Made by a program: the position numbers and the translations under genes
Part shown: positions 9,178 to 18,768 of the stretch, piece after piece
Layout: every line of letters begins with the position of its first letter
How positions within the stretch are numbered: the stretch's first letter is position 1
From: Pseudomonas reinekei
GTDB lineage: Bacteria; Pseudomonadota; Gammaproteobacteria; Pseudomonadales; Pseudomonadaceae
DNA length: 64,000 bases
Assembly: GCF_001945365.1 (NCBI RefSeq)
Contig: NZ_MSTQ01000005.1
Location: forward strand, 248,001 to 312,000
Direction: 5' to 3'
The notes under the pieces: model-generated
The model's database searches: none
Told to the model about the DNA's origin: nothing
Seen by the model: the letters and a program-made list of their open reading frames with translations, nothing else

Positions 9178-10008
9178 GTGGAGACCCATCAGGGCGAATC
9201 GATCCATTTCTGGCAAACCCCGCCACTGGCCGGAGTCGAGTTACTGTCGGCCCGTTACATCGATCATCGTTTCGCGCCCCATGTGCATGACGGCTATGTG
9301 ATCGGCATGATCATGGCCGGTGCCCAGCGTTACCGCTATCGCGGCGCCGAGCACTTGGCAGGCAGCGGCACGCTGGTGCTGATCAATCCCGACGAGTTGC
9401 ACACCGGCCACAAGGGCACTGAGGACGGCTGGCTGTACCGCGCGTTTTATCCGGACAGCGGGCAGATCCTGTCACTGCTGGCCGAACTTGAACTGCCGAC
9501 CCACAACTTGCCGGCATTCGGTGCCACGCTGTATCGCGATCCGGATCTGGTGAACGGTTTCTGCCAGTTGCATCGATTGCTGGAAAGTCCTTCCACAGCG
9601 CTGCAACAGCAAACGGCCTGGCGTGAGCTGATGCTGTCGCTGCTGCAGCGCCATGCCGCGGTACCGGACGCAGGAAAACCCGGGAAGGAACATCGCGCGG
9701 TGACAATGGCCAAGGAGTTGCTGCACGCACAACTCGCTGCACCGCCTTCGCTCGAAGCGCTGGCGGCGGCGGTTAACCTTTCACCTTTTCACTTCGCCCG
9801 GGTCTTTCGCCGTGCCACCGGCATGCCGCCGCACACCTGGCTGATGCAGCGGCGCATCGCCCAGGCTCGTGCCCTGTTGCAGAACGGTTGTTTACCGCTG
9901 GAGGTGGCCACGCAGTTGGGATTTGCCGATCAGAGTCATCTGAGTCGGCAGTTCAAGCAGGTGTACGGGGTGGGGCCGGGGGCGTATCGCAGCGCTCGGC
10001 TGTTTTAA
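9178..10008 (+). CDS. AraC family transcriptional regulator with cupin sensor domain
   Basis: The N-terminal half (residues about 10-140) is an AraC-like beta-barrel sensor (FAPHVHDGYVIGMI, then GSGTLVLINPDELHTG). The C-terminal half is the double helix-turn-helix: LEALAAAVNLSPFHFARVF and the hallmark RIAQARALLQNG, then ADQSHLSRQFKQVYG. The start is GTG at 9178, three bases after the hydrolase stop; no alternative ATG keeps the sensor intact. Such regulators often act on adjacent transporter or metabolic genes, but nothing nearby is an obvious target. The 276-residue length is normal. Confidence 0.9.
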   Translation: METHQGESIHFWQTPPLAGVELLSARYIDHRFAPHVHDGYVIGMIMAGAQRYRYRGAEHLAGSGTLVLINPDELHTGHKGTEDGWLYRAFYPDSGQILSLLAELELPTHNLPAFGATLYRDPDLVNGFCQLHRLLESPSTALQQQTAWRELMLSLLQRHAAVPDAGKPGKEHRAVTMAKELLHAQLAAPPSLEALAAAVNLSPFHFARVFRRATGMPPHTWLMQRRIAQARALLQNGCLPLEVATQLGFADQSHLSRQFKQVYGVGPGAYRSARLF

Positions 10009-10023
10009 GCCCTTCCCACCTGT

Positions 10024-10878
10024 TCACTCGCCTTTGGCGACGCCCCGCGCCGGATCATTGATCCACTCGCTCCACGACCCGGCATACAACGAGCCCAGCG
10101 GATAACCCGCCAGGCACAACGCAAACAGGTTATGGCAAGCTGTCACGCCGGAACCGCAGTACGCCACCAGATCATTGGGCGAACGATTCCCCAGTTTCGC
10201 GGCGAAGCGCTGCCTGAGCTGATCAGCCGGCAGAAAACGTCCGTCCGCGCCCAGGTTGTCGGTAAACGCCGCGCATTGCGCACCGGGGATGTGCCCGGCA
10301 ACCGGATCGATCGGCTCCACTTCACCCTTGAAGCGCGGCAGTGCGCGAGCGTCGAGCAAGGTCAGCGCTGGTTGTCCGAGGCGTTTTTGCAGGTGTTCGG
10401 CATCGAGCAGCAACGAAGCATCAGCGGTGCCGGTAAAAGTCCCGCCGGTAATCGACGGCGCATCAAGGCTCAACGGCAAACCCGCCGCGTGCCAGGCCTT
10501 GAGCCCGCCATCGAGGATGAACACGCCATCGCGCTTGCCCAGCCAGGCCAGCAACCACCAGGCCCGCGCCGCGTAAGCGCCCGGACCATCGTCGTACAAA
10601 ACCACTTCACTGTCGTTATTGATGCCCCAGGCTCGCAGGCGCTCGATCAGCTCGGCTGGCTCAGGCAGCGGATGACGCCCGGTCACGCCCTTGACCACTT
10701 TACCGCTGAGATCACGCTCCAGATCGGCAAAGCTCGACCCGGCGATATGTCCTTCGGCGTAGCTGCGCTGACCATAATCCGGGTCTTCGAGGGCAAAACG
10801 ACAATCCAGAATCACCAGCCCCCGCTGGTCCTTTTTCAGGTCCAGTGCTTGCGGGCTAATCAGTTGCGCAATGGGCAT
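10024..10878 (-). CDS. Sulfurtransferase of the thiosulfate/3-mercaptopyruvate type (SseA-like)
   Basis: The 284-residue protein holds two tandem rhodanese domains. The first (LVILDCRFALEDPDYG to about residue 130) lacks the catalytic cysteine; the second carries it in YCGSGVTAC, Cys241. The loop CGSGV is closer to mercaptopyruvate sulfurtransferases than to the CRKGVT of thiosulfate enzymes, so SseA-type activity is the better guess. It would move sulfane sulfur from 3-mercaptopyruvate to thiols or cyanide in the cytoplasm. It is convergent with the AraC gene, with 15 bases between the stops. Confidence 0.88.
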   Translation of the reverse strand: MPIAQLISPQALDLKKDQRGLVILDCRFALEDPDYGQRSYAEGHIAGSSFADLERDLSGKVVKGVTGRHPLPEPAELIERLRAWGINNDSEVVLYDDGPGAYAARAWWLLAWLGKRDGVFILDGGLKAWHAAGLPLSLDAPSITGGTFTGTADASLLLDAEHLQKRLGQPALTLLDARALPRFKGEVEPIDPVAGHIPGAQCAAFTDNLGADGRFLPADQLRQRFAAKLGNRSPNDLVAYCGSGVTACHNLFALCLAGYPLGSLYAGSWSEWINDPARGVAKGE

Positions 10879-10926
10879 AACGGGCTCCTGTGATGGGCGA
10901 AATTCGGTCCTGCAGCATTCGTTGAT

Positions 10927-11595
10927 TCAGATTTCTTCCAGCGCCTGGGCCAGTGGCACGTAAAACTCTTCGAACAAGGCGTTGACGGCGTCGCGCGCCT
11001 GGTCCGTGACGAATCCGGCTTCCAGCACCAGCACCTGATAGACCCCGCGTTTAATCGCTTGCTCGCTGAGGTGGCTGGAATTTTCCCGCGTGGTGCACAA
11101 AAAACGCACCCACGAGGTCAGGATGATCCAGGCATTGAGGGTCAGGGATTCAATCTGCACGCGGTCCATTTTCAGGATGCCGGCGGCGACGAAACCTTCG
11201 TAGATCGCCATGCCCTGGATGACGCAGCGCTGGGAGAAGCGCCGGTAACGGGCAGCCAGTTCCGGATCGCTGTCGAGCAGATGCTCAAGGTCACGGTGCA
11301 AAAACCGGTAGCCCCACATCGCCGAAAGCAATTCCTTGAGATAGAAGCGCTTGTCTTCGACTGTGGCGGCACGCCCCTGTGGCGGACGCAGGAAGCTGTC
11401 CACCAGGGTTTCGTATTCGCTGAACAGCACGGCGATGATCGCCTGCTTGTTCGGGAAGTGGTAGTACAGGTTGCCCGGAGAAATTTCCATATGGGCAGCA
11501 ATGTGGTTGGTGCTGATGCTGCGCTCGCCCTGTTGATTGAACAGCTCCAGGCTGTTCTGCACGATGCGCTCGCTGGTTTTGATCCGTGGGGCCAT
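10927..11595 (-). CDS. TetR family transcriptional regulator
   Basis: The 222-residue protein has a TetR helix-turn-helix at residues about 10-55 (IAAHMEISPGNLYYHFPNKQAI) and a helical ligand-binding domain rich in aromatic residues. It is divergent from the aldehyde dehydrogenase gene, and the spacer holds a perfect 11-base inverted repeat (11685-11712) that is the obvious operator. This suggests autoregulation and control of the alcohol/aldehyde oxidation genes that follow. The ligand is unknown; the hydrophobic pocket and the targets suggest a fatty or aromatic aldehyde or alcohol. Confidence 0.92.
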   Translation of the reverse strand: MAPRIKTSERIVQNSLELFNQQGERSISTNHIAAHMEISPGNLYYHFPNKQAIIAVLFSEYETLVDSFLRPPQGRAATVEDKRFYLKELLSAMWGYRFLHRDLEHLLDSDPELAARYRRFSQRCVIQGMAIYEGFVAAGILKMDRVQIESLTLNAWIILTSWVRFLCTTRENSSHLSEQAIKRGVYQVLVLEAGFVTDQARDAVNALFEEFYVPLAQALEEI

Positions 11596-11684
11596 GGCTT
11601 GAGCTTTAATTCAGAGTGCGTTGGCGGGCATCTTACGACCTATCCGCAAGAGGATGGAACATCGCTGCGCGAGGAAGGCATTTG

Positions 11685-11712
11685 ACTTTTTAGAGCACTG
11701 ACTCTAAAAAGT
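11685..11712. promoter_or_regulatory. Probable TetR operator, perfect inverted repeat
   Basis: ACTTTTTAGAG (11685-11695) is repeated in inverse as CTCTAAAAAGT (11702-11712) around the spacer CACTGA. It lies 29 bases before the aldehyde dehydrogenase start and 89 bases before the tetR start. It is the only strong AT-rich palindrome in this divergent region. Size and symmetry fit a dimeric TetR site overlapping the promoter of the aldehyde dehydrogenase gene. Confidence 0.72.
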
Positions 11713-11741
11713 GCTTCATTACAATAAATCCGGAGCTGACC

Positions 11742-13172
11742 ATGACTGCTGATATTTCCTACCTGCAAAACCTGCAGCAGCCTCTGGACGAGCTTCACGC
11801 GCTGTTTGATGCGCAACGCGCAGCCTACGCCGCCAACCCGATGCCCCCAGCCGCCCAGCGCCAGCAATGGCTCAAAGCGCTGAGCGACCTGCTGAACAGC
11901 GAGCGTCAGGCCTTGATTGACGCGATCAGCCAGGATTTCAGCCATCGCAGCGCCGATGAAACCCTGCTCGCCGAATTGATGCCCAGCCTGCACGGCATCC
12001 ATTACGCCAGCCGGCACCTCAAGGGCTGGATGCGTGCGTCGCGGCGCAAGGTTGGTGTCGCCTTCCAGCCAGCCTCGGCCAAAGTGATTTACCAGCCGCT
12101 GGGCGTGGTCGGGGTCATCGTGCCATGGAACTACCCGCTGTATCTGGCCATCGGCCCGTTGGTGGGCGCACTGTCGGCGGGCAACCGGGTGATGCTCAAA
12201 CTCAGCGAATCCACCCCGGCCACCGGTTTGCTGATGAAGCAATTGCTGGCGCGAATCTTCCCCGAAGACCTGGTCTGCGTGGTGCTTGGCGAGGCCGACA
12301 TCGGCGTGGCGTTTTCCCGCCTGCGTTTCGATCACTTGCTGTTCACTGGCGCCACCAGCATCGGTAAGCACGTGATGCGCGCGGCGGCGGAGAACCTGAC
12401 ACCGGTGACCCTGGAGCTGGGTGGCAAGTCCCCGGCGATTGTCTCCCACGATGTGCCGCTCAAGGACGCCGCCGAACGCATTGCGTTCGGCAAAACCCTC
12501 AACGCCGGACAGACCTGCGTGGCCCCGGATTACGTGCTGGTGCCGGAGGATCGTGTCGGCGGTTTCGTTGAAGCCTATCGCTCAGCCGTGCGCGGTTTCT
12601 ATCCGACGCTGGCGGACAACCCGGACTACACGGCCATCATCAATGATCGGCAACTGACGCGACTCAACGGCTACGTCAGCGATGCCACCAGCAAGGGCGC
12701 GTTGCTGATTCCATTGTTCGAGCAGGGCCAGGGGCGCCGCATGGGCCATAGCCTGCTGCTCAATGTCAGCGATGAGATGACGGTGATGCAGGACGAAATC
12801 TTCGGCCCGCTGCTGCCGATCGTGCCGTACAAGGATCTCGACCAGGCGTTTGCCTACATCAACCAGCGCCCTCGCCCACTGGCGTTGTATTACTTCGGCT
12901 ACGACAAGCGCGAACAAAACCGCGTCCTGCATGAAACCCACTCCGGCGGCGTTTGCCTCAACGACACGCTGTTGCATGTGGCCCAGGACGACATGCCATT
13001 TGGCGGCATCGGTGCTTCGGGCATGGGCCACTACCATGGCCACGAAGGCTTCCTCACATTCAGCAAGGCCAAGGGTGTGCTGATCAAACAGCGTTTCAAC
13101 GCGGCAAAACTCATCTACCCGCCGTACGGCAAATCCATTCAGAAACTGATCCAGAAACTGTTTATCCGCTAA
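11742..13172 (+). CDS. Aldehyde dehydrogenase, coniferyl-aldehyde-dehydrogenase-like
   Basis: This 476-residue NAD(P)-dependent aldehyde dehydrogenase oxidises an aldehyde to the acid. The fold motifs are clear: VGVIVPWNYPL, FTGATSIGKHV, LELGGKSP with general-base Glu225, and GQTCVAPDYV with nucleophile Cys259. The sequence resembles the CalB/fatty-aldehyde class (VAPDY after the Cys; short C-terminal hydrophobic end). It is the first gene of a probable operon with the Tat-exported protein and the GMC oxidoreductase, where it would remove the aldehyde formed by the GMC enzyme. The substrate cannot be read from the sequence. Confidence 0.92.
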   Translation: MTADISYLQNLQQPLDELHALFDAQRAAYAANPMPPAAQRQQWLKALSDLLNSERQALIDAISQDFSHRSADETLLAELMPSLHGIHYASRHLKGWMRASRRKVGVAFQPASAKVIYQPLGVVGVIVPWNYPLYLAIGPLVGALSAGNRVMLKLSESTPATGLLMKQLLARIFPEDLVCVVLGEADIGVAFSRLRFDHLLFTGATSIGKHVMRAAAENLTPVTLELGGKSPAIVSHDVPLKDAAERIAFGKTLNAGQTCVAPDYVLVPEDRVGGFVEAYRSAVRGFYPTLADNPDYTAIINDRQLTRLNGYVSDATSKGALLIPLFEQGQGRRMGHSLLLNVSDEMTVMQDEIFGPLLPIVPYKDLDQAFAYINQRPRPLALYYFGYDKREQNRVLHETHSGGVCLNDTLLHVAQDDMPFGGIGASGMGHYHGHEGFLTFSKAKGVLIKQRFNAAKLIYPPYGKSIQKLIQKLFIR

Positions 13173-13200
13173 CGATCGCCATCCTCGGGTAATAACAATA

Positions 13201-13746
13201 ATGAACCCAAGCCTGTCCGATACTCCCGCGTTTTCACGGCGCGGTCTGCTCAAGCTCAGCCTCGGCGCCAGTGCTTTTCTCGCCACCGCCGGGTTGGGCG
13301 CCAGCCTGAGCGGCTGCTCGACGGATGTCGCGCAAAGCGGATTCGCGACGCTGCGCAGTGGCGACCTGCTGTTTTTGCGGGCGCTGCTGCCGGTGATGCT
13401 CGACGGTGCGGTCGCCACCGAGCACATGCCCGCCGCCGTCGACGGCACGCTCAAAAGCCTGGATTACAACCTCGATCACCTGTCGCCGGAAATGCTCAAG
13501 CTGACCCGGCAACTGTTTGATGTGCTGGGCATGGCCGTCACCCGCGGCCCGCTGACCGGGATCTGGGGCAGTTGGGAAAACGCCAGCGCCGACGAGCTCC
13601 GGCACTTCCTCGATCGCTGGGAAAACAGCTCGTTGAGCTTATTGCGCATGGGCCACAGCTCTTTGCTGCAACTGGTGATGATGGCCTGGTATGGGCGCAA
13701 GGAGTCGTGGGCGCATTGCGGGTATCCCGGACCGCCCACGGTTTGA
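13201..13746 (+). CDS. Tat-exported small subunit, partner of the GMC oxidoreductase
   Basis: The 181-residue protein begins with a twin-arginine signal (FSRRGLLKLSLGAS) followed by a hydrophobic stretch and a lipobox-like LSGC at about residues 36-39. It may therefore be a Tat-exported lipoprotein. The rest is helical with no enzymatic motif and resembles the small (gamma) subunits that accompany membrane-bound FAD sugar or alcohol dehydrogenases and carry the unsignalled large subunit across the membrane. The gene lies 28 bases after the aldehyde dehydrogenase and 78 bases before the GMC gene. The small-subunit role is inferred from context and the Tat motif. Confidence 0.78.
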   Translation: MNPSLSDTPAFSRRGLLKLSLGASAFLATAGLGASLSGCSTDVAQSGFATLRSGDLLFLRALLPVMLDGAVATEHMPAAVDGTLKSLDYNLDHLSPEMLKLTRQLFDVLGMAVTRGPLTGIWGSWENASADELRHFLDRWENSSLSLLRMGHSSLLQLVMMAWYGRKESWAHCGYPGPPTV

Positions 13747-13761
13747 AACCGAGTCGCCCGC

Positions 13762-13785
13762 TTCGCGAGCAGGCTCGCTCCCACA
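13762..13785. repeat. REP element (single)
   Basis: One copy of the 24-base REP unit TTCGCGAGCAGGCTCGCTCC plus CACA. It lies inside the putative operon between the Tat small subunit and the GMC gene, where its hairpin could reduce transcription or stabilise the upstream mRNA. Confidence 0.85.
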
Positions 13786-13824
13786 TTTGACCGTGCCCTC
13801 CAATAACAAAAAGAGAATCTTAAG

Positions 13825-15420
13825 ATGCCCGTACCCGACCCGTTTCGCGAAGGCATGGCCCGAGGCTGGAAAACCCATAATGGCTCGCAACTGAGCCAGG
13901 ACCTGACCCTCGAAGCGGACGTCGCAATCATCGGCAGCGGTGCCGGCGGCGGCACCACGGCCGAAATCCTCAGCGCCGCCGGCTACAGGGTGCTGCTGAT
14001 CGAGGAAGGCCCGCTCAAGACCAGCAGCGATTTCAAGCTGCTCGAAGACCAGGCCTACGCCAGCCTTTATCAGGAAGGCATCGGGCGCATGAGCAAGGAC
14101 GGCGCGATCACCATACTTCAGGGCCGTGCGGTGGGCGGCACCACGCTGATCAATTGGACCTCGAGTTTCCGCACCCCGGAACCGACCCTGGAACACTGGG
14201 CCAAGGAACACAACGTCAAGGGCCACAGCCCGGCGGAAATGACGCCGTGGTTCGAGAAAATGGAGCAACGCCTCGGCGTCGCGCCGTGGAGGGTTGCGCC
14301 CAACGCCAACAACGACGTGATCCGTAAAGGCTGCGAAAAACTTGGCTACAGCTGGCACGTCATCCCGCGCAACGTGCGTGGTTGCTGGAACCTCGGCTAC
14401 TGCGGCATGGGCTGCCCGACCAACGCCAAGCAATCGATGATGGTCACGACCATTCCGGCGACCCTGGAAAAGGGTGGCGAGTTGCTTTACCTGGCCCGCG
14501 CCGAAAAACTCATCATCAGCGGCGACAAGGTGACCGGCCTGCAATGCTCGGCGATGGACGAGCGCTGCGTCGAACCCACTGGTCGCCAGATCACGGTCAA
14601 GGCGCGGCATTACGTGCTGGCGGGCGGCGGTATCAACACCCCGGGACTGCTGATGCGTTCCGCAGCACCCGATCCGCATAAACGCCTGGGCAAGCGCACA
14701 TTCCTGCATCCGGTGAACATGTCCGCCGCGTTGTTCGACGACGTGGTCAACCCGTTCTATGGCGCACCGCAGTCAATTTATTCCGACCATTTCCAATGGC
14801 AGAACGGCACCACAGGGCCAATGGCCTACAAACTCGAGGTCCCGCCGCTGCACCCGGCGCTGGCAGCGACATTGCTCGGTGGCTTCGGCCAGGAAAACGC
14901 GCAGCACATGGCCCGCTTGCCGCACACCCATGCCATGCTGGCGCTGCTGCGCGACGGGTTTCATCCGGACAGCCAGGGCGGCAGCGTCGAATTGCGCAGT
15001 GATGACACGCCAGTGCTCGATTATCAGGTATCGCCTTATGCCTGGGATGGATTGCGCCGGGCATTTCATACAATGGCCGAGATCCAGTTTGCCGGCGGCG
15101 CCCGGGCGGTGATGCCAATGCACGCCGATGCGCGTTATGTAAACACCCTCGCCGAAGCGCGCACGCTGATCGACAGCCTTAGCCTGGAGCTGTACCGCAC
15201 ACGGTTGGGCAGCGCTCATGTGATGGGCGGTTGTGCAATGGGCGAAGACCCGAAAAACGCCGTGACCGACAGCCTCGGCCGACACCATCAATTGGCCAAT
15301 CTGTCGATTCACGACGGCTCGCTCTTCCCCACCAGCATTGGCGCAAACCCGCAGTTGTCGGTCTACGGCCTGACGGCGCAACTGGCGACTTCCCTGGCCG
15401 AACGTTTAAAAAATCCATGA
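13825..15420 (+). CDS. GMC-family FAD oxidoreductase (alcohol/polyol dehydrogenase type)
   Basis: The 531-residue flavoprotein has the FAD-binding fold at residues about 32-55 (DVAIIGSGAGGGTTAEIL) and the second GMC signature GRAVGGTTLINWT near 110. The C-terminal block contains GSAHVMGGCAMG (the active-site His region) and SIGANPQLSV. Cys187, Cys193 and Cys197 in CWNLGYCGMGC have C-x5-C-x3-C spacing, the spacing I recall for the [3Fe-4S] ligands of bacterial FAD-glucose dehydrogenase. There is no signal peptide, so export with the Tat small subunit upstream is likely. No cytochrome c subunit is encoded nearby, so the electron acceptor is unknown. Confidence 0.9.
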   Translation: MPVPDPFREGMARGWKTHNGSQLSQDLTLEADVAIIGSGAGGGTTAEILSAAGYRVLLIEEGPLKTSSDFKLLEDQAYASLYQEGIGRMSKDGAITILQGRAVGGTTLINWTSSFRTPEPTLEHWAKEHNVKGHSPAEMTPWFEKMEQRLGVAPWRVAPNANNDVIRKGCEKLGYSWHVIPRNVRGCWNLGYCGMGCPTNAKQSMMVTTIPATLEKGGELLYLARAEKLIISGDKVTGLQCSAMDERCVEPTGRQITVKARHYVLAGGGINTPGLLMRSAAPDPHKRLGKRTFLHPVNMSAALFDDVVNPFYGAPQSIYSDHFQWQNGTTGPMAYKLEVPPLHPALAATLLGGFGQENAQHMARLPHTHAMLALLRDGFHPDSQGGSVELRSDDTPVLDYQVSPYAWDGLRRAFHTMAEIQFAGGARAVMPMHADARYVNTLAEARTLIDSLSLELYRTRLGSAHVMGGCAMGEDPKNAVTDSLGRHHQLANLSIHDGSLFPTSIGANPQLSVYGLTAQLATSLAERLKNP

Positions 15421-15448
15421 AAAGAGCGACTATTCCCATCGTCTATAG

Positions 15449-16015
<567 letters not shown>

Positions 16016-16039
16016 ATAGAACGTGGCGCTGGACGGTTT

Positions 16040-16063
16040 TTCGCGAGCACGCTCGCTCCTACA
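16040..16063. repeat. REP element (single)
   Basis: TTCGCGAGCACGCTCGCTCC plus TACA, a slightly diverged REP unit just after coaD. It could act as a weak end signal between coaD and the ferredoxin gene. Confidence 0.75.
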
Positions 16064-16093
16064 GCGCCAATGCGGCACAATTACGCGCATTGA

Positions 16094-16384
<291 letters not shown>

Positions 16385-16408
16385 ATCTTCGATATCCGTT
16401 ACGCAGCC

Positions 16409-16473
16409 GTCGCGGACGAGCCCGCTCCCACAAGGATCCCTGAACCCTGTGGGATGGGGCTTGCCCGCGATGA
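16409..16473. repeat. REPIN (inverted REP pair)
   Basis: Two REP units face each other: GTCGCGGACGAGCCCGCTCC plus CACA at 16409-16432 and a diverged inverse at 16448-16473. They fill the gap between the ferredoxin and the convergent small membrane protein gene. Confidence 0.8.
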
Positions 16474-16504
16474 CACCATCAGAGGCACCGAAGAATCAAC
16501 TGAC

Positions 16505-16825
16505 TCACTCCTGCCGCTCAAATCCCTCCCCGACACATCCCAGGCACCGCACAAAAGCGGCCTTCGCCGGGTCAACCACCAAGGCCTGCCCGGCGTCGCC
16601 CACCCCGCCGCCCAATGCGGTAAACGGCAACGACACGACGAACACCCCCGCGCCGATCACTGTTGCCGCGACCAATAAAGGCCGGGCAATCAACAGATCG
16701 CCGATCATCGCGTAAGCCGGTGGATTCTGGATGGTGTAGAGCGGATCACCGCTGCCGCTGCTGGCGCCGGCTACAGCTGCGAAGCTCAGCATCGACGCGA
16801 CGACAAGGGTTCGAAGCAGGTTCAT
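16505..16825 (-). CDS. Small exported or membrane protein of unknown function
   Basis: This 106-residue protein starts with a signal peptide (residues 1-21, AGA or ASS cleavage region). It has one strong hydrophobic segment at about residues 42-72 ([25 protein letters not shown]) and a glycine-rich turn. The C-terminal part contains CLGC. It sits downstream of mutM on the same strand with 53 bases between, where pseudomonads keep a small hypothetical protein. I do not recognise a function; similar proteins are sometimes labelled multidrug transporter without evidence. Confidence 0.75.
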   Translation of the reverse strand: MNLLRTLVVASMLSFAAVAGASSGSGDPLYTIQNPPAYAMIGDLLIARPLLVAATVIGAGVFVVSLPFTALGGGVGDAGQALVVDPAKAAFVRCLGCVGEGFERQE

Positions 16826-16878
16826 GGCGCGGTCCTTCGGCTAGACAGTCAGAACACTGACTATAGACCGTTGGCGTC

Positions 16879-17691
16879 TTAACTCTGGCAGCGTGGGCAG
16901 AAAACGCTGGCGCGCTGCCCGAGTTTCACTTCCCGCAACAGCGTGCCACAGACCTTGCAAGGCTCAGCGCCACGACCGTAGACAAACAATTCCTGCTGGA
17001 AATATCCCGGCTGACCGTCACCGCCAATAAAGTCCCGCAGCGTGGTGCCGCCGCGCTCGATGGCAGCGCCAAGAATGCGTTTGATCTCGATGGCCAGCTT
17101 CAGATAACGCGCCCTGGAAATGCTCTTGGCTTCGCGGCGAGGGTCGATCCCGGCGGCGAACAACGCTTCGGTCGCATAGATGTTGCCGACGCCGACCACC
17201 ACTGCGTTGTCCATGATGAACGGCTTGACCGCCATCGAACGACCACGGGACAGCTGGAACAGACGCTCACCGTCGAACAGGTCGGTCAACGGCTCCGGCC
17301 CCAGGCGAATCAGTAACTCATGATTAAGCGGGTCGAGACTCCAGAGCATCGCGCCAAACCGTCGCGGGTCGGTGTAGCGCAGGGCCAGGCCTGACTCCAG
17401 CTCGATATCGACATGCTCATGCTTGGCCGCCGGCAGGCCGACTTCCACCAGACGCAAATTCCCCGACATGCCCAAGTGGCTGATCAAGGTGCCGACCTCG
17501 GCGTTGATCAGCAAGTACTTGGCGCGCCGCTCCACCAGCACGATGCGCTGGCCGGACAAGCGCACGTCCAGGTCCTCCGGAATCGGCCAGCGCAGGCGCC
17601 GGTCACGCACGATTACCCGGCTGACTCGCTGGCCTTCCAGGTGCGGCGCAATCCCACGGCGGGTGGTTTCGACTTCTGGCAGTTCAGGCAT
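16879..17691 (-). CDS. mutM: MutM (Fpg), formamidopyrimidine-DNA glycosylase
   Basis: MutM removes 8-oxoguanine and ring-opened purines from DNA and cuts the strand by beta/delta elimination. The start at 17691 is fixed by the mandatory N-terminus [13 protein letters not shown], since Pro1 is the nucleophile after Met removal and Glu2 the acid; a longer open frame upstream is not used. The helix-two-turn-helix region contains [13 protein letters not shown]. The C-terminal zinc finger is complete (CKVCG and later CPRC). The length of 270 residues is exact for the family. Confidence 0.98.
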   Translation of the reverse strand: MPELPEVETTRRGIAPHLEGQRVSRVIVRDRRLRWPIPEDLDVRLSGQRIVLVERRAKYLLINAEVGTLISHLGMSGNLRLVEVGLPAAKHEHVDIELESGLALRYTDPRRFGAMLWSLDPLNHELLIRLGPEPLTDLFDGERLFQLSRGRSMAVKPFIMDNAVVVGVGNIYATEALFAAGIDPRREAKSISRARYLKLAIEIKRILGAAIERGGTTLRDFIGGDGQPGYFQQELFVYGRGAEPCKVCGTLLREVKLGQRASVFCPRCQS

Positions 17692-17722
17692 GGTGCTCTC
17701 TAGGGTAAATAAAATCCGCCCA

Positions 17723-18592
17723 TCAGCGGTGCGCGCCGAGGTCGCGGATCGTCTGCTTGAGGGTCTCGAAGTCATAGTCCGAAAGACCGACATAATCGAG
17801 CACCAGCGCCGAGATGCTGTTCCACTCGTGATCTTCGGCCTGGTTGCCCAGCACGCGGCAGGAAGCACAAATATGCTCGGCCATCTTCAGGATCGCCAGC
17901 AGGTTCTTCAACGAGCTATTGCGTGACGAGTCATCGCTGAAAATCGCCAGGGCGTTGTGGTGATTGGCGATAGCGGTGCTCACATGCTCCGGCAGGCGCC
18001 AGGACTTGGCCGTGTAGTAACCCACCACGGCATGGTTGGTGTTGAACTCGCGATTCTCCGTGTCCACCACCCGGCACTCGGCACTGGCACTGGCATACGC
18101 CTGTTCCAGAACGCCCATGTAGTTGGGGAAACGCTGCAGCATCAGCGGCACGCCACAGTCATGGAACAGGCCCAGGGCGTAGGCTTCGTCACCATTCTCG
18201 ATACCGATGCGCTTGGCCAGGGTCAGGCAGGTCATCGCCACATCCTGGGCGGTGTCCCAGAAGCGGTTCAAGGTGACGATGGTGTCGTCGTTCATCTCAC
18301 CCTTGATCGACTGCGCGTTGATCAGGTTGATGATCGAGCGGCTGCCCAGCAGATTCACCGCTCGCTGGATCGAGGCAATCTTGTTGCTCAATCCGTAATA
18401 CGGCGAATTGACGATTTTCAACAACGATCCAGAGAGGCCGGGGTCTTGAGAAATCAGCTTCGCGATCACCTCCAGATCCGGGTCGGGCATGTACTGCTCC
18501 ATCTGCAGATCCACCATGATCTGCGGTTGGGCCGGCACGCTGATGCCTTGCAGGGACTGCTGGATTTGTTCGGGAGTCAGCTCTTGGGACAT
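17723..18592 (-). CDS. HDOD domain protein
   Basis: The 289-residue protein is almost entirely one HDOD domain (residues about 18-215: [29 protein letters not shown] and later [13 protein letters not shown]). HDOD is related to HD phosphohydrolases but usually lacks full metal ligands and is thought to serve in signalling scaffolds. A second-half HNALAIF region is also conserved. It lies upstream of mutM on the same strand, 31 bases away, so the two may be cotranscribed. Its specific role is unknown. Confidence 0.9.
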   Translation of the reverse strand: MSQELTPEQIQQSLQGISVPAQPQIMVDLQMEQYMPDPDLEVIAKLISQDPGLSGSLLKIVNSPYYGLSNKIASIQRAVNLLGSRSIINLINAQSIKGEMNDDTIVTLNRFWDTAQDVAMTCLTLAKRIGIENGDEAYALGLFHDCGVPLMLQRFPNYMGVLEQAYASASAECRVVDTENREFNTNHAVVGYYTAKSWRLPEHVSTAIANHHNALAIFSDDSSRNSSLKNLLAILKMAEHICASCRVLGNQAEDHEWNSISALVLDYVGLSDYDFETLKQTIRDLGAHR

Positions 18593-18736
18593 AAGTACAC
18601 ACTCTGGGTCAGGCGCAGATTCTAGCTTCTAAAAGTTGGATCCGACACCCGGGACGGCCCATTGACTGAAGTTTCATCCAATCGCTGGCCGAGCACCGCA
18701 TGTCCATCCGTCGCGCCGAGGCCATGCGCAACACGC

Positions 18737-18742
18737 TATACT
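18737..18742 (+). promoter_or_regulatory. Probable -10 box of rlmI
   Basis: TATACT lies 26 bases before the chosen rlmI start. No good -35 is visible at 16-18 bases. Its position inside the longer possible reading frame supports the later start. Confidence 0.4.
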
Positions 18743-18768
18743 CCCGCTCTTTTTTCCGGAGCGACGAC

